Source of the DNA: Nocardia thailandica NBRC 100428 | Lineage (GTDB): Bacteria; Actinomycetota; Actinomycetes; Mycobacteriales; Mycobacteriaceae | NCBI RefSeq assembly: GCF_000308795.1 | Contig: NZ_BAGK01000045.1 | Span: 1-64,000, forward strand | Length of the DNA stretch: 64,000 bases | Reading direction: 5' to 3' | In this document: one piece after another, positions 1-8,649 of the stretch | Layout: each line of letters starts with the position of its first letter | Numbering within the stretch: position 1 is the first letter of the stretch | The notes under the pieces: generated by a model | What the model was told of the DNA's origin: nothing | The model's input: only the letters and a program-made list of their open reading frames with translations | The model's database searches: none | Position numbers and translations under genes: made by a program

Positions 1-1401
1 GTGGTCGCCGCGGCCGCGCACAGCGGTGCCCGGCACGCACACCAGGAGGCGGCCCCGCTCTGGCGCGCCGCCCTCGACCTGCACGTGCGCGCGGGCCACG
101 AGGACCCGTCCGCCGCCCGCGCCGACCGCCTGGCGGCGCTCGACGCGCGCTGCGCCCTGGTCGACGCGCTGGCCCACGGCGGCAACGACGAGGAGGCGCG
201 GGCGCTGCGCACCGCCGCGCTGGCCACGGCCCGGGCGCTGGGCGCCGCGCGCGCCCCCGCGTCCGGGGACGTGTCGTGGGTGGCCGGGCGGGTGACGGCC
301 GCCGAGGACCCGGTGCTGGCGGTCCTCACCGCGTGGCGCGCGCCCACGATCTGGACGACCCGCCGTCGCGGCCTGCCCGAGGACGAGCTCGTCGCCGCGC
401 TGCTCGCGGCGCTCGACCGGGTGCCCGCCGGGCCGGTGCGGGTCCGCCTGCTGGTGACCACGGTGTTCGAGGTGGAAGGCGCCGACGACGAACGCGCCTT
501 CCTGTTCTCGGCGCAGGCGCTGGCCCTGGCCCGCGAGCTGGGCGACCCCGAACTCCTGTGCGCGGCCCTCAACGCCCGCGCGTTCGTCTCCCTCGGCCCC
601 GACCTGTGGGCCGATCGCGCGCCGCTGGCGGCCGAGCTGCTCGAGGTGGCGCGGGCGGCGGGCCTGCCGGAGTTCGAGGCGGTCGCGCGGTTCCTGCTGT
701 TCCTGGTCGCCGCGGGCGAGGGCGCGCTTGTCCGGGCGCGCGCCGAGATCGATCAGGCCGTCGCCTGCGGCTCCGGCGGGCAGCTCGGGCCGCTGCTCGT
801 GGTGTCCACCGCGTTCCGGGCGGTGCTGGCGGTCCTGCGCGGCGACCACGACAGCGTGCGGACCGTGCTGGCCGGGCTCGCCGCCCACATGACCGCCTCC
901 GGTCACGCGAACGGCGAGGAGCTCCGGATGGTGGGGGAGATGCAGATCGGCTGGGCGGAGGGCGACCTGTCCGGCGCGCTCGATGTCTACGCCGCGATGT
1001 ACGAGGCCGCGCCGAGCGTGATCGCCTACGTCTACGCCCTCGCCCTGCTCGACGCGGGCGACGCCGCAGGCGCGGCCCGCGTGGTGGAGCGGGGCCATCC
1101 GGTGCTGCGCGACTACTACTGGAGCGCGATGTCGATGTTCGCGGCCCGGGTCGCGGCGCGGCTGGGCGACACCGCGCGCGCCCGCCGCCACTACGACGAC
1201 CTGCTGTGCCGCGCGGGCACCATCGGCGGCCTCGACTCGGGGTCGGTGGCGCTCGGCCCGGTCGACTCGGTGCTGGCCGAACTCGCCGACGCCCTCGGCG
1301 ACCCGGCCGCCGCCGCGGCCCACCGCCGCGACGCCGACCGGGTGCGCGCGCGGATCGCCGCCGAGCTCGCCGCGTCCGACGCGGCGTACCCGGCCGGGTG
1401 A
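1..1401 (+). CDS. SARP/AfsR-like transcriptional regulator, C-terminal TPR region (5' truncated)
   Basis: The frame is open from the first base, so the gene very probably begins upstream of the window and the GTG at position 1 is not a reliable start. The 466 visible residues are almost entirely Ala/Leu/Arg-rich amphipathic helices arranged like tetratricopeptide repeats, with pairs such as 'LLEVARAAGLPEFEAVARFL'. This is the usual C-terminal region of large actinobacterial SARP/AfsR (BTAD plus NB-ARC-like) or LuxR/MalT-type regulators. The diagnostic DNA-binding, BTAD and ATPase domains would lie upstream and are not visible, so the family call is inference from helix pattern and composition. 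It runs toward the leftward hemerythrin gene with a 9-bp gap. Confidence 0.55.
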   Translation: MVAAAAHSGARHAHQEAAPLWRAALDLHVRAGHEDPSAARADRLAALDARCALVDALAHGGNDEEARALRTAALATARALGAARAPASGDVSWVAGRVTAAEDPVLAVLTAWRAPTIWTTRRRGLPEDELVAALLAALDRVPAGPVRVRLLVTTVFEVEGADDERAFLFSAQALALARELGDPELLCAALNARAFVSLGPDLWADRAPLAAELLEVARAAGLPEFEAVARFLLFLVAAGEGALVRARAEIDQAVACGSGGQLGPLLVVSTAFRAVLAVLRGDHDSVRTVLAGLAAHMTASGHANGEELRMVGEMQIGWAEGDLSGALDVYAAMYEAAPSVIAYVYALALLDAGDAAGAARVVERGHPVLRDYYWSAMSMFAARVAARLGDTARARRHYDDLLCRAGTIGGLDSGSVALGPVDSVLAELADALGDPAAAAAHRRDADRVRARIAAELAASDAAYPAG

Positions 1402-1410
1402 GCCGGGGCG

Positions 1411-2064
1411 CTACCCGCCCGCGATCGCCCGCCGCCTGCGCCGGTGGCCGACCCCGAACACGGCGAGCATGACCCGCAGCGTCAGCCCGCCGCCGCCGGT
1501 CGCGCGCGCCCACTCTTCGGGCGTGCACACCGCGGCCATGCGCGGCAGCTCGAAACGCATCTTCGCGCCCGCCCGCGCGGCCGCCTCGACGTCGGCCCAC
1601 CGGTCGGGGTGGACGTGCGCGCGCACCGCGGGAAAGACGGTGCGTTCCTCGTCGGCGATGTGCTCGGTGAGGACGTCGTCCAGCCTGCGCAGCGCCTCGG
1701 CCAGCGCGGGGGCGCCGGCCGCGCCGCGGGCGACGAGCCCGGCGGCGGCGGTGTCGACCTCGGCGAGCAGCGGGTCGAGTTCGGCGTGGTCGTCGCTGAG
1801 CTCGCGCAGGTCGACCGCGGCGCCCGCGGCCTCGGCCAGCACCGGCCACAGGACGGTGTCCTCGATCCGGTGGTGATGGTGGACGGAGGCGCACAGGTCG
1901 CGGAGGTAGCCCGCCACGGCGGCCGCGCGGCGCGGTCCGCACGCCGACCGGCCGCGGGCGATGTCGGCCGCGACGGCGGCGAGGTGGGCGGTGTCGGCGA
2001 GCATGGCGCGATGGGCGAGGGAGATGCCGAGCAGGTCGGGCACGGCGGTGGGATCGTCGGTCAT
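1411..2064 (-). CDS. Hemerythrin HHE-domain protein
   Basis: Predicted 217-residue cytosolic protein with a four-helix hemerythrin-like fold expected to bind a non-haem di-iron centre, used in the family for oxygen, NO or redox sensing or iron handling. Visible ligands follow the HHE pattern: an early His ('LAHRAM'), then 'VHHHHRIEDTVLWP', then 'DDHAELD', then 'EHIADEERTVFP'. The ATG at 2064 is chosen because the family homology starts just after it; the frame stays open far upstream across icd antisense, which is spurious. It is convergent with the SARP-like gene. The C-terminus is basic (RRRRR). No specific partner can be named. Confidence 0.85.
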   Translation of the reverse strand: MTDDPTAVPDLLGISLAHRAMLADTAHLAAVAADIARGRSACGPRRAAAVAGYLRDLCASVHHHHRIEDTVLWPVLAEAAGAAVDLRELSDDHAELDPLLAEVDTAAAGLVARGAAGAPALAEALRRLDDVLTEHIADEERTVFPAVRAHVHPDRWADVEAAARAGAKMRFELPRMAAVCTPEEWARATGGGGLTLRVMLAVFGVGHRRRRRAIAGG

Positions 2065-2263
2065 GACCCGACGGTGCCGCGCGCCGCTTGCGGCCCACTT
2101 GCCGCCCGCTCGCGGCGGGCCGCCGACCGGCCCCGACCAGCGATCCTCTACCGTCGAACCCGACGTCTGCGGTCGTCGGCCACCGGCCCGAATTCCGCAC
2201 AGTGGACCATCCGGTCGCGGTGAGGACGACGGCAGCAGTACGCTCGTCTTGTTTGCACCACAC

Positions 2264-2284
2264 GTCCCGCGGACAACGCGGGAC
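2264..2284. promoter_or_regulatory. Inverted repeat upstream of icd
   Basis: A perfect 8-bp inverted repeat, GTCCCGCG-N5-CGCGGGAC, lies about 100 bp upstream of the icd start in the 315-bp stretch between the hemerythrin gene and icd. That stretch holds no other gene that I can support. It is followed by a slightly AT-richer segment (ACATATACG) that could contain a -10 element. It may be an operator for icd or a hairpin in the leader; no regulator can be named from sequence. Confidence 0.3.
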
Positions 2285-2379
2285 ATATACGTTGTCTGTT
2301 GGAACAGCTGGGGTCCGCTCACAAGCGTGTTCGCCTGGCCGTGCAATGAGGGCACCATCCTAGGAGGACACGAAGATCC

Positions 2380-3597
2380 ATGTCCAAGATCAAGGTTGAA
2401 GGCACCGTCGTAGAACTCGACGGCGACGAGATGACCCGGATCATCTGGCAGTTCATCAAGGACAAGCTGATCCACCCGTATCTCGACGTGAACCTCGAGT
2501 ACTACGACCTCGGCATCGAGTACCGCGACAAGACAGACGACCAGGTCACCGTGGACGCCGCCAACGCGATCAAGAAGCACGGCGTCGGCGTCAAGTGCGC
2601 GACCATCACTCCCGACGAGGCCCGCGTCAAGGAGTTCGGCCTCAAGAAGATGTGGCGCTCGCCCAACGGCACCATCCGCAACATCCTGGGCGGCACCATC
2701 TTCCGCGCGCCCATCATCATCTCCAACGTGCCGCGACTGGTCCCCGGCTGGACCAAGCCGATCATCATCGGCCGCCACGCGTTCGGCGACCAGTACCGCG
2801 CCACCGACTTCAAGGTGTTCCAGGGCGGCACGGTCACCCTGACCTTCACCCCCGACGACGGCAGCGAGCCGATCGTGCACGAGGTCGTGAAGATGCCCGA
2901 GGACGGCGGTGTCGTCATGGGGATGTACAACTTCCGCAAGTCCATCGAGGACTTCGCGCGGGCCTCGTTCAACTACGGCCTGCAGCAGAACTACCCGGTG
3001 TACCTCTCCACGAAGAACACCATCCTCAAGGCCTACGACGGCATGTTCAAGGACACCTTCCAGGAGATCTTCGACGCCGAGTTCAAGGCCGAGTTCGACG
3101 CGGCGGGCCTGACCTACGAGCACCGCCTGATCGACGACATGGTCGCCTCCTCCATGAAGTGGGAGGGCGGCTACGTCTGGGCATGCAAGAACTACGACGG
3201 CGACGTCCAGTCCGACACCGTCGCCCAGGGCTTCGGTTCGCTCGGCCTGATGACCTCGGTGCTGCTGACCCCGGACGGCAAGACCTGTGAGGCCGAGGCC
3301 GCGCACGGCACCGTGACCCGCCATTACCGTCAGCATCAGCAGGGCAAGCCGACCTCGACCAACCCGATCGCGTCGATCTTCGCCTGGACCCGCGGCCTCG
3401 AGCACCGCGGCAAGCTGGACAACACCCCCGAGGTCATCGGCTTCGCGCAGACCCTCGAGGACGTCGTCATCAAGACCGTCGAGGGCGGGCAGATGACCAA
3501 GGACCTGGCGCTGCTCGTCGGCGGCGACCAGGGCTACCTCTCCACCGAGGAGTTCCTCGGCGCGCTGGATGTGAACCTGGCTCGCGCGCTGCGCTGA
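2380..3597 (+). CDS. icd: NADP-dependent isocitrate dehydrogenase (dimeric type)
   Basis: Oxidatively decarboxylates isocitrate to 2-oxoglutarate with NADP in the TCA cycle. The 405-residue protein is full length for the homodimeric, eukaryote-like ICDH class that includes mycobacterial Icd1. Recognisable elements are the N-terminal '[10 protein letters not shown]', the substrate-binding stretch '[13 protein letters not shown]', the Lys/Tyr region '[11 protein letters not shown]', the metal-binding 'RLIDDMV' and the NADP-binding '[11 protein letters not shown]'. The start is fixed by a strong TAGGAGGA at 2361-2368, 11 nt before the ATG. It stands alone, preceded by an inverted repeat and followed by a clear terminator. 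Confidence 0.97.
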   Translation: MSKIKVEGTVVELDGDEMTRIIWQFIKDKLIHPYLDVNLEYYDLGIEYRDKTDDQVTVDAANAIKKHGVGVKCATITPDEARVKEFGLKKMWRSPNGTIRNILGGTIFRAPIIISNVPRLVPGWTKPIIIGRHAFGDQYRATDFKVFQGGTVTLTFTPDDGSEPIVHEVVKMPEDGGVVMGMYNFRKSIEDFARASFNYGLQQNYPVYLSTKNTILKAYDGMFKDTFQEIFDAEFKAEFDAAGLTYEHRLIDDMVASSMKWEGGYVWACKNYDGDVQSDTVAQGFGSLGLMTSVLLTPDGKTCEAEAAHGTVTRHYRQHQQGKPTSTNPIASIFAWTRGLEHRGKLDNTPEVIGFAQTLEDVVIKTVEGGQMTKDLALLVGGDQGYLSTEEFLGALDVNLARALR

Positions 3598-3611
3598 TCT
3601 CCCGCTCCGAC

Positions 3612-3644
3612 AAGGGCGCCCCACCTACCGGTGTGGGCGCCCTT
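3612..3644. terminator. Bidirectional terminator after icd
   Basis: Perfect 10-bp stem AAGGGCGCCC / GGGCGCCCTT with a 13-nt loop in which CACC and GGTG can pair further. It follows the icd stop by about 14 nt and overlaps the last codons of the convergent NTF2-like gene, so it can serve both. The T-tract is short. Confidence 0.75.
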
Positions 3645-4143
3645 CGCCGTCCGGGCGGCCGAGGCCGAGCCGGCGCGCGAGCCGGGTGCACAGCCGCGAC
3701 ATCCGCGCGGGGAACGAGTCGGGGGCGGGCACCGTCACCGGCCGTACCCGGCCGTTGTGGATGGCCGAGATGCGCCAGCCCGCGGCGGTGCGCACCAGCA
3801 CCAGCGTCTGGCGGGACAGTCGGCGCCGCGGCAGTCGCCGCCGCCACGGCATGAGGACCGAGGCGTTGCCGTGGACGAGGGCCACGTCGGCGGTGACCGG
3901 TCGCACGGATTCGATCTCGCCGACCAGGGCCGAGCCGGCCAGCACGCCGCGGAACAGGCGGTCGTGGTTGTCCTGGTGCGCGGCCCGGCCCGTGGCGCGG
4001 GTGCCGTCGTAGGAGACGTAGTCGGAGTCCTCGGTGAACAGCGCGCCGAAGGCGGCGGCGTCGTTCGCGGTCCACGCGGCGAGGAACCGGTCGAACAGCG
4101 CCCGGATGGCGGCCTCGTCGTCGACGGTCGGGGTGGTGGGCAT
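3625..4143 (-). CDS. SgcJ/EcaC-family NTF2-like protein
   Basis: A 172-residue cone-shaped NTF2/SnoaL-like domain protein of the SgcJ/EcaC group. Typical features are 'AIRALFDRFLAAWTANDAAA', 'FTEDSDYVSYDGT', and the C-terminal strands around 'LVLVRTAAGWRISAIHNGR'. Members are small-molecule-binding or isomerase-like proteins, often near biosynthetic or stress genes; no substrate can be assigned. Its last ~25 residues are basic and run into the icd terminator. It is divergent from the MarR gene (starts 59 bp apart), so MarR control is likely. Confidence 0.78.
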   Translation of the reverse strand: MPTTPTVDDEAAIRALFDRFLAAWTANDAAAFGALFTEDSDYVSYDGTRATGRAAHQDNHDRLFRGVLAGSALVGEIESVRPVTADVALVHGNASVLMPWRRRLPRRRLSRQTLVLVRTAAGWRISAIHNGRVRPVTVPAPDSFPARMSRLCTRLARRLGLGRPDGEGRPHR

Positions 4144-4202
4144 GGCGGCCTCCCTGCGGTAAGGTTTCGATGGTCGAATATTACTATGACAGAAAGGTTC
4201 GA
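4144..4202. promoter_or_regulatory. Divergent promoter/operator between NTF2-like gene and marR
   Basis: The 59-bp gap is markedly AT-richer than its surroundings and carries inverted TTTCGA (4165-4170) and TCGAAA (4205-4210, just inside marR) plus the pair GGTCGAA and GGTTCGAA flanking TATTACTATGACAG. MarR proteins bind such short palindromes in divergent promoters, so this is a plausible autoregulatory operator. Exact promoter elements are not resolved. Confidence 0.4.
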
Positions 4203-4661
4203 ATGTCGAAAGATGAGCGGATCGCCGAGATCGGCGCGACGCTGCGCGGGCTCCAGCAGAGTTTCGACCTGTTCGACGAGGTGGTCGCCGAGCGGCTCGG
4301 CATCAACCGCACCGACCTGCGCTGCCTCGACCTGGTCGCCGAACGCGGACCGGTGTCCGCGGGCGAGCTGGCCGTCGCCCTGCGGCTGAGTCCGGCCGCC
4401 ACGACCACGGTCGTCGACCGGCTGGTCAAGGGCGGCCTGGTCACCCGCGCCCCCGACCCGCTGAGCAGGCGGCGGGTACTGGTCCGGGTCACCGGACGGG
4501 CCGAGGAACTCATCGCCGGCATCTACGGCCCGTTCGCCGCGGCGGGCGCGGGCGCGCTGTCCCGGTTCACCGACGCGGAACTGGCCGTCATCCTCGACTT
4601 CCTCGCGACCGCGCGCACCGTGCACGAACAGCAGACCGACCGGGTCCGCGCGGGCTCCTGA
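4203..4661 (+). CDS. MarR-family transcriptional regulator
   Basis: A 152-residue winged-helix regulator, normal length for MarR. The DNA-binding core is visible: 'VSAGELAVALRLSPAATTTV' (recognition helix), 'DRLVKGGLVTRAPDP' and the wing 'RRRVLVRVT'. Flanking helices give the dimerisation domain. The ATG at 4203 is preferred to one 33 nt upstream because it matches the family N-terminus. It probably represses itself and the divergent NTF2-like gene; the MFS exporter 69 bp downstream on the same strand could be a third target. The ligand is unknown. Confidence 0.87.
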   Translation: MSKDERIAEIGATLRGLQQSFDLFDEVVAERLGINRTDLRCLDLVAERGPVSAGELAVALRLSPAATTTVVDRLVKGGLVTRAPDPLSRRRVLVRVTGRAEELIAGIYGPFAAAGAGALSRFTDAELAVILDFLATARTVHEQQTDRVRAGS

Positions 4662-4730
4662 TCGCCGGGGTGGGGCAACTCACGCCCCGCCCGGGAGGCG
4701 GAGCGGGGCCGGTGGCTGTTGCATGAAGGC

Positions 4731-5951
4731 GTGACCGCCGTATCCACCGCCGCCCCGGACCGTGCCGAGCTACCGCGCGACAGCTGGCACGTGCCCGCAA
4801 TGCTGGCGCTGGCCCTCGGCGGCTTCGGCATCGGCACCACCGAATTCGTCACCATGGGCCTGCTGCCCGACATCGCCGCCCGGTTCTCGGTCTCCGAGCC
4901 GACCGCGGGCCACGCGGTGTCGGCCTACGCGCTCGGCGTGGTCGTCGGCGCCCCCGTGATCGCCGCGCTGTGCGCGCGGGTGCCGCGCAAGGGGCTGCTG
5001 ATCGCGCTGATGGCGGCGTTCACCCTCGGCAACGTCGCGACCGTGCTCGCGCCGACCTTCGGCACGCTGGTCGCGGCGCGTTTCGTCTCCGGGTTGCCAC
5101 ACGGCGCCTACTTCGGCGTCGCCTCGCTGGCGGCGGCCACCCTCGCGCCCGCGGGCATGCGCGCCAAGGCGGTCGCCGCGGTCATGCTCGGCCTGAGCGC
5201 GGCCAACGTCGTCGGCGTGCCGGCGGCGACCTGGCTGGGCCAGCACTTCGGCTGGCGGGACGCGTTCGTGGTCGTCGCCCTGATCGGCCTGGCGACCGTC
5301 GCCGCGATCGCCCGGTTCGTCCCCGCCCTCACGGGCATGAAACTCACCAACCCGATGACCGAGCTCGGCGCGCTGCGCCGCCCGCAGGTCCTGCTCACCC
5401 TGGCCGTCGGCGCGGTCGGCTTCGGCGGCATGTTCGCCGTCTACACCTACATCGCCACCACGCTCACCGACGTCGCGGGCATGGCCACGGGCGCGGTGCC
5501 GATCGTGCTGGCGCTGTTCGGTCTCGGCATGGTCGCGGGCAACCTCGCCGGCGGCGTGCTCGCCGACCGGGGTGTCGACCGCGCGATCCTGACCGGGCTG
5601 GTGGCCATGGTCGTCATCCTCGCGGTCTTCGTCGCCGCCGCGCACAACCCGGTCACCGCCGGGATCGGCGCCTTCTTCGTCGGCGCGTCCGGCGCGGCCC
5701 TCGCCCCCGCCCTGCAGACCCGCCTCATGGACGTCGCCGCCGACGCGCAGACCCTCGCCGCCGCCCTCAACCACGCCGCCCTCAACATCGCCAACGCCGT
5801 CGGCGCCTGGCTCGGCGGCCTCGTCATCGCCGCCGGGCTCGGCTACACCGCCCCCGCCGTCGTCGGCGCGGCCCTGGCGACCAGCGGCGTCGTGCTGTTC
5901 GCGATCACGGTGCGGATCGCGCGCGGGTCGGCCGGGTACGCCGCGGCCTGA
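4731..5951 (+). CDS. MFS transporter, DHA1/AraJ-like (drug or sugar efflux)
   Basis: About 406 residues with 12 predicted membrane helices, full length for the DHA1 family that includes AraJ, PbuE and chloramphenicol-resistance Cmx proteins. The signature 'GIGTTEFVTMGLLPDIA' in the first helix is characteristic of this group, and 'RFVSGLPHGAYFGVAS' lies in the fourth-helix region. It is predicted to export small molecules by proton antiport from the cytoplasmic membrane; the substrate cannot be deduced. I chose GTG 4731; a TTG 12 nt upstream is also in frame and no convincing ribosome site separates them. It lies downstream of marR on the same strand. Confidence 0.83.
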   Translation: MTAVSTAAPDRAELPRDSWHVPAMLALALGGFGIGTTEFVTMGLLPDIAARFSVSEPTAGHAVSAYALGVVVGAPVIAALCARVPRKGLLIALMAAFTLGNVATVLAPTFGTLVAARFVSGLPHGAYFGVASLAAATLAPAGMRAKAVAAVMLGLSAANVVGVPAATWLGQHFGWRDAFVVVALIGLATVAAIARFVPALTGMKLTNPMTELGALRRPQVLLTLAVGAVGFGGMFAVYTYIATTLTDVAGMATGAVPIVLALFGLGMVAGNLAGGVLADRGVDRAILTGLVAMVVILAVFVAAAHNPVTAGIGAFFVGASGAALAPALQTRLMDVAADAQTLAAALNHAALNIANAVGAWLGGLVIAAGLGYTAPAVVGAALATSGVVLFAITVRIARGSAGYAAA

Positions 5952-6019
5952 GCGGGTCCCCGCGCACGCCGCGCCCCGAACCTCGCCGGCGACCGCCGGG
6001 GAGCGACTAGCGTGCAGCC

Positions 6020-6073
6020 ATGGAATCGCTACGCCACGCACCGGACCGTTTCGCGCCGGGGGCTGTCTCGTGA
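6020..6073 (+). CDS. Possible 17-residue leader ORF before the SDR
   Basis: ATG at 6020 opens a short frame whose TGA (6071-6073) overlaps the GTG start of the SDR, the arrangement of translational coupling. No ribosome site is evident before either start. It may be a leader peptide or chance. Confidence 0.25.
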   Translation: MESLRHAPDRFAPGAVS

Positions 6074-6819
6074 GCGGGGGAACGGTGCTGATCACCGGCG
6101 CCAGCTCGGGCCTCGGCGAGGAGATGGCCCGCCAGTTCGCCGCCCTCGGCTACGACCTCGCCCTCTGCGCCCGGCGCACCGAGCGGCTCGAGGAGCTGCG
6201 CGCGCAGATCCTCGCGGCCCATCCGGACCGGACGGTGTCGGTGCGGGGTCTCGATGTCACCGACGACGACGCGGTGGCGGCCGTCTTCGGCGAGTTCGCC
6301 GCGGAGTTCGGCACTATCGACCGGGTCGTGGTCAACGCGGGCCTCGGCAAGGGCGCGCCGCTCGGCACCGGCAGGCACGCCGCCAACCGGCAGACCGCCA
6401 TGGTCAACTTCGTCGCCGCGCTGGCCCAGGCCGAGGCCGCGCTCGAGATCTTCCGCGCCCAGGGCCGCGGCCACCTGGTGATGATCTCCTCCATCTCGGG
6501 CCTGCGCGGCATGCCGAAAACCCTGACCACCTACGCGGCCACCAAAGCGGGCGTCGCCGCGCTGGCCGAGGGCCTGCGCGCCGAGGCGATCCCGGGCGTC
6601 GACGTCTCGGTCGTCTACCCGGGCTACATCCGCTCGGAGATGACCGACCGGACGCAGCACGCGCCCAAGTTCATGGTCGACACCGAGACCGGCGTCCGCG
6701 CGATGGTCGCCGCGATCGAGAAGCGCCGCGCCAAGGCCTACGTGCCCGGCTGGCCGTGGATCCCGTTCGGCTACGCGCTGCGGCTGCTGCCCCTCCCCGT
6801 GGTCCGGAAGATGATCTGA
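6070..6819 (+). CDS. Short-chain dehydrogenase/reductase
   Basis: A 249-residue classical SDR. The cofactor-binding motif 'VLITGASSGLG' sits at residues 6-16, the catalytic Ser lies in 'MISSISGLRG', and the catalytic Tyr/Lys in 'TYAATKAGVA'. The C-terminus ('YVPGWPWIPFGYALRLLP') is hydrophobic, as in SDRs associated with membranes or lipid metabolism in mycolic-acid bacteria. NADP preference is suggested by Arg residues after the second strand ('LCARRTERLEEL'). The substrate is unknown. It converges on the NCS1 permease gene across a long hairpin. Confidence 0.85.
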   Translation: MSGGTVLITGASSGLGEEMARQFAALGYDLALCARRTERLEELRAQILAAHPDRTVSVRGLDVTDDDAVAAVFGEFAAEFGTIDRVVVNAGLGKGAPLGTGRHAANRQTAMVNFVAALAQAEAALEIFRAQGRGHLVMISSISGLRGMPKTLTTYAATKAGVAALAEGLRAEAIPGVDVSVVYPGYIRSEMTDRTQHAPKFMVDTETGVRAMVAAIEKRRAKAYVPGWPWIPFGYALRLLPLPVVRKMI

Positions 6820-6845
6820 GGCGGCGGGCCGCGGCCCGCCGCCTC
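6818..6845. terminator. GC-rich bidirectional hairpin between convergent genes
   Basis: Perfect 13-bp stem GAGGCGGCGGGCC / GGCCCGCCGCCTC with a 2-nt loop, placed exactly between the convergent SDR and permease stops. No U-tract follows in either direction, as is common for actinobacterial terminators. Confidence 0.6.
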
Positions 6846-6849
6846 GGCA

Positions 6850-8502
6850 CTACCGCTGCGGCGGCAGCAGATGCCGACCGTCGCGGTCGGTCGAGAGCGC
6901 CAGCGAGCTGATGTACTGGATCTCGCCGGCGGGGCCGGGCAGCGCGGAGGCGATCATGTCCGGCCGCTCGAACTCCATGCCGGTGACCGCGCAGGTCAGC
7001 GTCGCGCCCGACGGGTTGCCGTGCTCGTCGAACATGGGCGCGGCGATGCCGTCGTCGGTGCGGCGCAGGTAGTAGCGGCCCTTGGTCGCGATCGCGGTCA
7101 GCGGGGTCGCCACGAACGCGACCGCCACCGCGACGAGCGGGGAGTACGGCTTCAGCAGCTCGCCGAAGAGGCCGAAGAAGGTCAGGATCGACAGCACCGC
7201 CGACGCGCCGAAGCCGACGAGCCCGACCGGGTTGTAGTCGTAGAGCATCCCGCGCCGGAACTCCGGCACCTTGGGCGAGATCTTCAGCAGGTACTTGTTG
7301 ACCGCGATGTCGGTGGCGACGGTGACGATCCAGGCGATACCGCAGTTGGCGTAGAAGCCGAGGATGTTGTTGAGGAAGTCGAACATGTTCGCTTCCATGA
7401 GGATCAGCGCGATGGCGAGGTTGACCACGAGGAACACCAGCCGCCCCGGGTAGGTCTTGGTGACCCGCGTGTAGGAGTTGGTCCAGGCCAGCGAGCCGGA
7501 GTAGGCGTTGGTGACGTTGATCTTGATCTGGCTGATCACCACGAGGACGACGGCCAGGGTCATGGCCAGCCAGCCCGGCACCATGTCGCGGTAGATCTCG
7601 AGGAACTGGTGCACCGGCTGGTTGGCGATGCCCTGGGCGGCGGGCAGATTCGCGATCAGGTACACCGCGAGGAACAGGCCGACGATCTGCTTGAGCGCGC
7701 CGAAGAGCACCCAGCCGGGACCGGCGAGCAGCATCCAGCCCCACCAGCGGCGCGCGTTCTCCGGGGTGCGCGGCGGCATGAAGCGCAGGTAGTCGATCTG
7801 CTCGGCGATCTGGGCGATGAGCGACAGGCAGACGCCCGCGGCCAGCAGCGCGCCCGACAGGCTCACCCCCGAGCCGTTCTCCCCGCCGTAGGCGAAGAAG
7901 GCACCCACCGAATCCGGGTGCCGCACGAGCAGGAAGCCGAACGGCAGCACCATCAGCAGCAGCCACAGCGGCGTCGTCCACACCTGCAGTTTCGCCAGCG
8001 TGTTCATCCCGTAGATCACCAGCGGGAAAATGATCAGCGTGGAGGTGAGATAACCCAGCCAGAGCGGGATACCGAGCCCCAATTCGAGGCCCTGCGCCAT
8101 GATCGAGCCCTCGAGCGCGAAGAAGATGAACGTGAACGAGGCGAACACGATATTGGTGACGATCGACCCGTAGTAACCGAATCCGCTGCCGCGCGTGATG
8201 AGATCGAGATCGATGTTGTAGCGCGCGGCGTAATAGGCGAGCGGGAAACCGGTGAGCATGACGACGACGGCGAAGATACCGATGCCGATCAGCGCGTTTC
8301 CGGTGCCGTGCGCGATACCGATATTCGCGCCGATGGCGAAGTCGGCCAGATAGGCGATACCGCCGAGGGCGGAGATCCCGACCACCGCCGGACTCCACTT
8401 GCGATAGCTGCGCGGCGCGAACCGCAGGGTGTAGTCCTCCAGCGTCTCCTTCGCCGCGGCGATCCCGTCGGCATTCGGCGGGCGGATATCGACTTCGGTC
8501 AC
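6850..8502 (-). CDS. NCS1-type purine/cytosine/allantoin permease
   Basis: A 550-residue integral membrane protein with about 12 hydrophobic helices, resembling the nucleobase:cation symporter-1 / cytosine permease group. Motifs include 'GGIAYLADFAIGANIGIAHG' near the first helix, 'SRGSGFGYYG'-like 'TRGSGFGYYGS', and 'KINVTNAYSGSLAWTNSYTR' in the mid region, which matches the conserved NxxxxY-type region of the family. GTG 8502 is chosen because GGGAGC lies 8-13 nt upstream; the frame is open further but upstream residues look non-coding. A soluble C-terminal tail of about 90 residues is longer than usual. Substrate is not assignable. Confidence 0.85.
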   Translation of the reverse strand: MTEVDIRPPNADGIAAAKETLEDYTLRFAPRSYRKWSPAVVGISALGGIAYLADFAIGANIGIAHGTGNALIGIGIFAVVVMLTGFPLAYYAARYNIDLDLITRGSGFGYYGSIVTNIVFASFTFIFFALEGSIMAQGLELGLGIPLWLGYLTSTLIIFPLVIYGMNTLAKLQVWTTPLWLLLMVLPFGFLLVRHPDSVGAFFAYGGENGSGVSLSGALLAAGVCLSLIAQIAEQIDYLRFMPPRTPENARRWWGWMLLAGPGWVLFGALKQIVGLFLAVYLIANLPAAQGIANQPVHQFLEIYRDMVPGWLAMTLAVVLVVISQIKINVTNAYSGSLAWTNSYTRVTKTYPGRLVFLVVNLAIALILMEANMFDFLNNILGFYANCGIAWIVTVATDIAVNKYLLKISPKVPEFRRGMLYDYNPVGLVGFGASAVLSILTFFGLFGELLKPYSPLVAVAVAFVATPLTAIATKGRYYLRRTDDGIAAPMFDEHGNPSGATLTCAVTGMEFERPDMIASALPGPAGEIQYISSLALSTDRDGRHLLPPQR

Positions 8503-8649
8503 GGAACAGCTCCCTCGACGGCATCGGGTAATTCGGCTGACCCGTCGAAGGTTCTCCATCGATGTGCCCGCGGCGTATCCGGTCGATTGCCACGGTGTTA
8601 CGCCGACCTCACTGTGGCGCGGCTCACAGCGGGATCGGCGGGGCGGTGA

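Noticed and set aside
569..2263. Long leftward open frame of about 560 codons over the SARP and hemerythrin genes
   Set aside because: Arg/Ala/Pro-rich composition typical of high-GC shadow frames; the hemerythrin gene in another frame has clear motifs.
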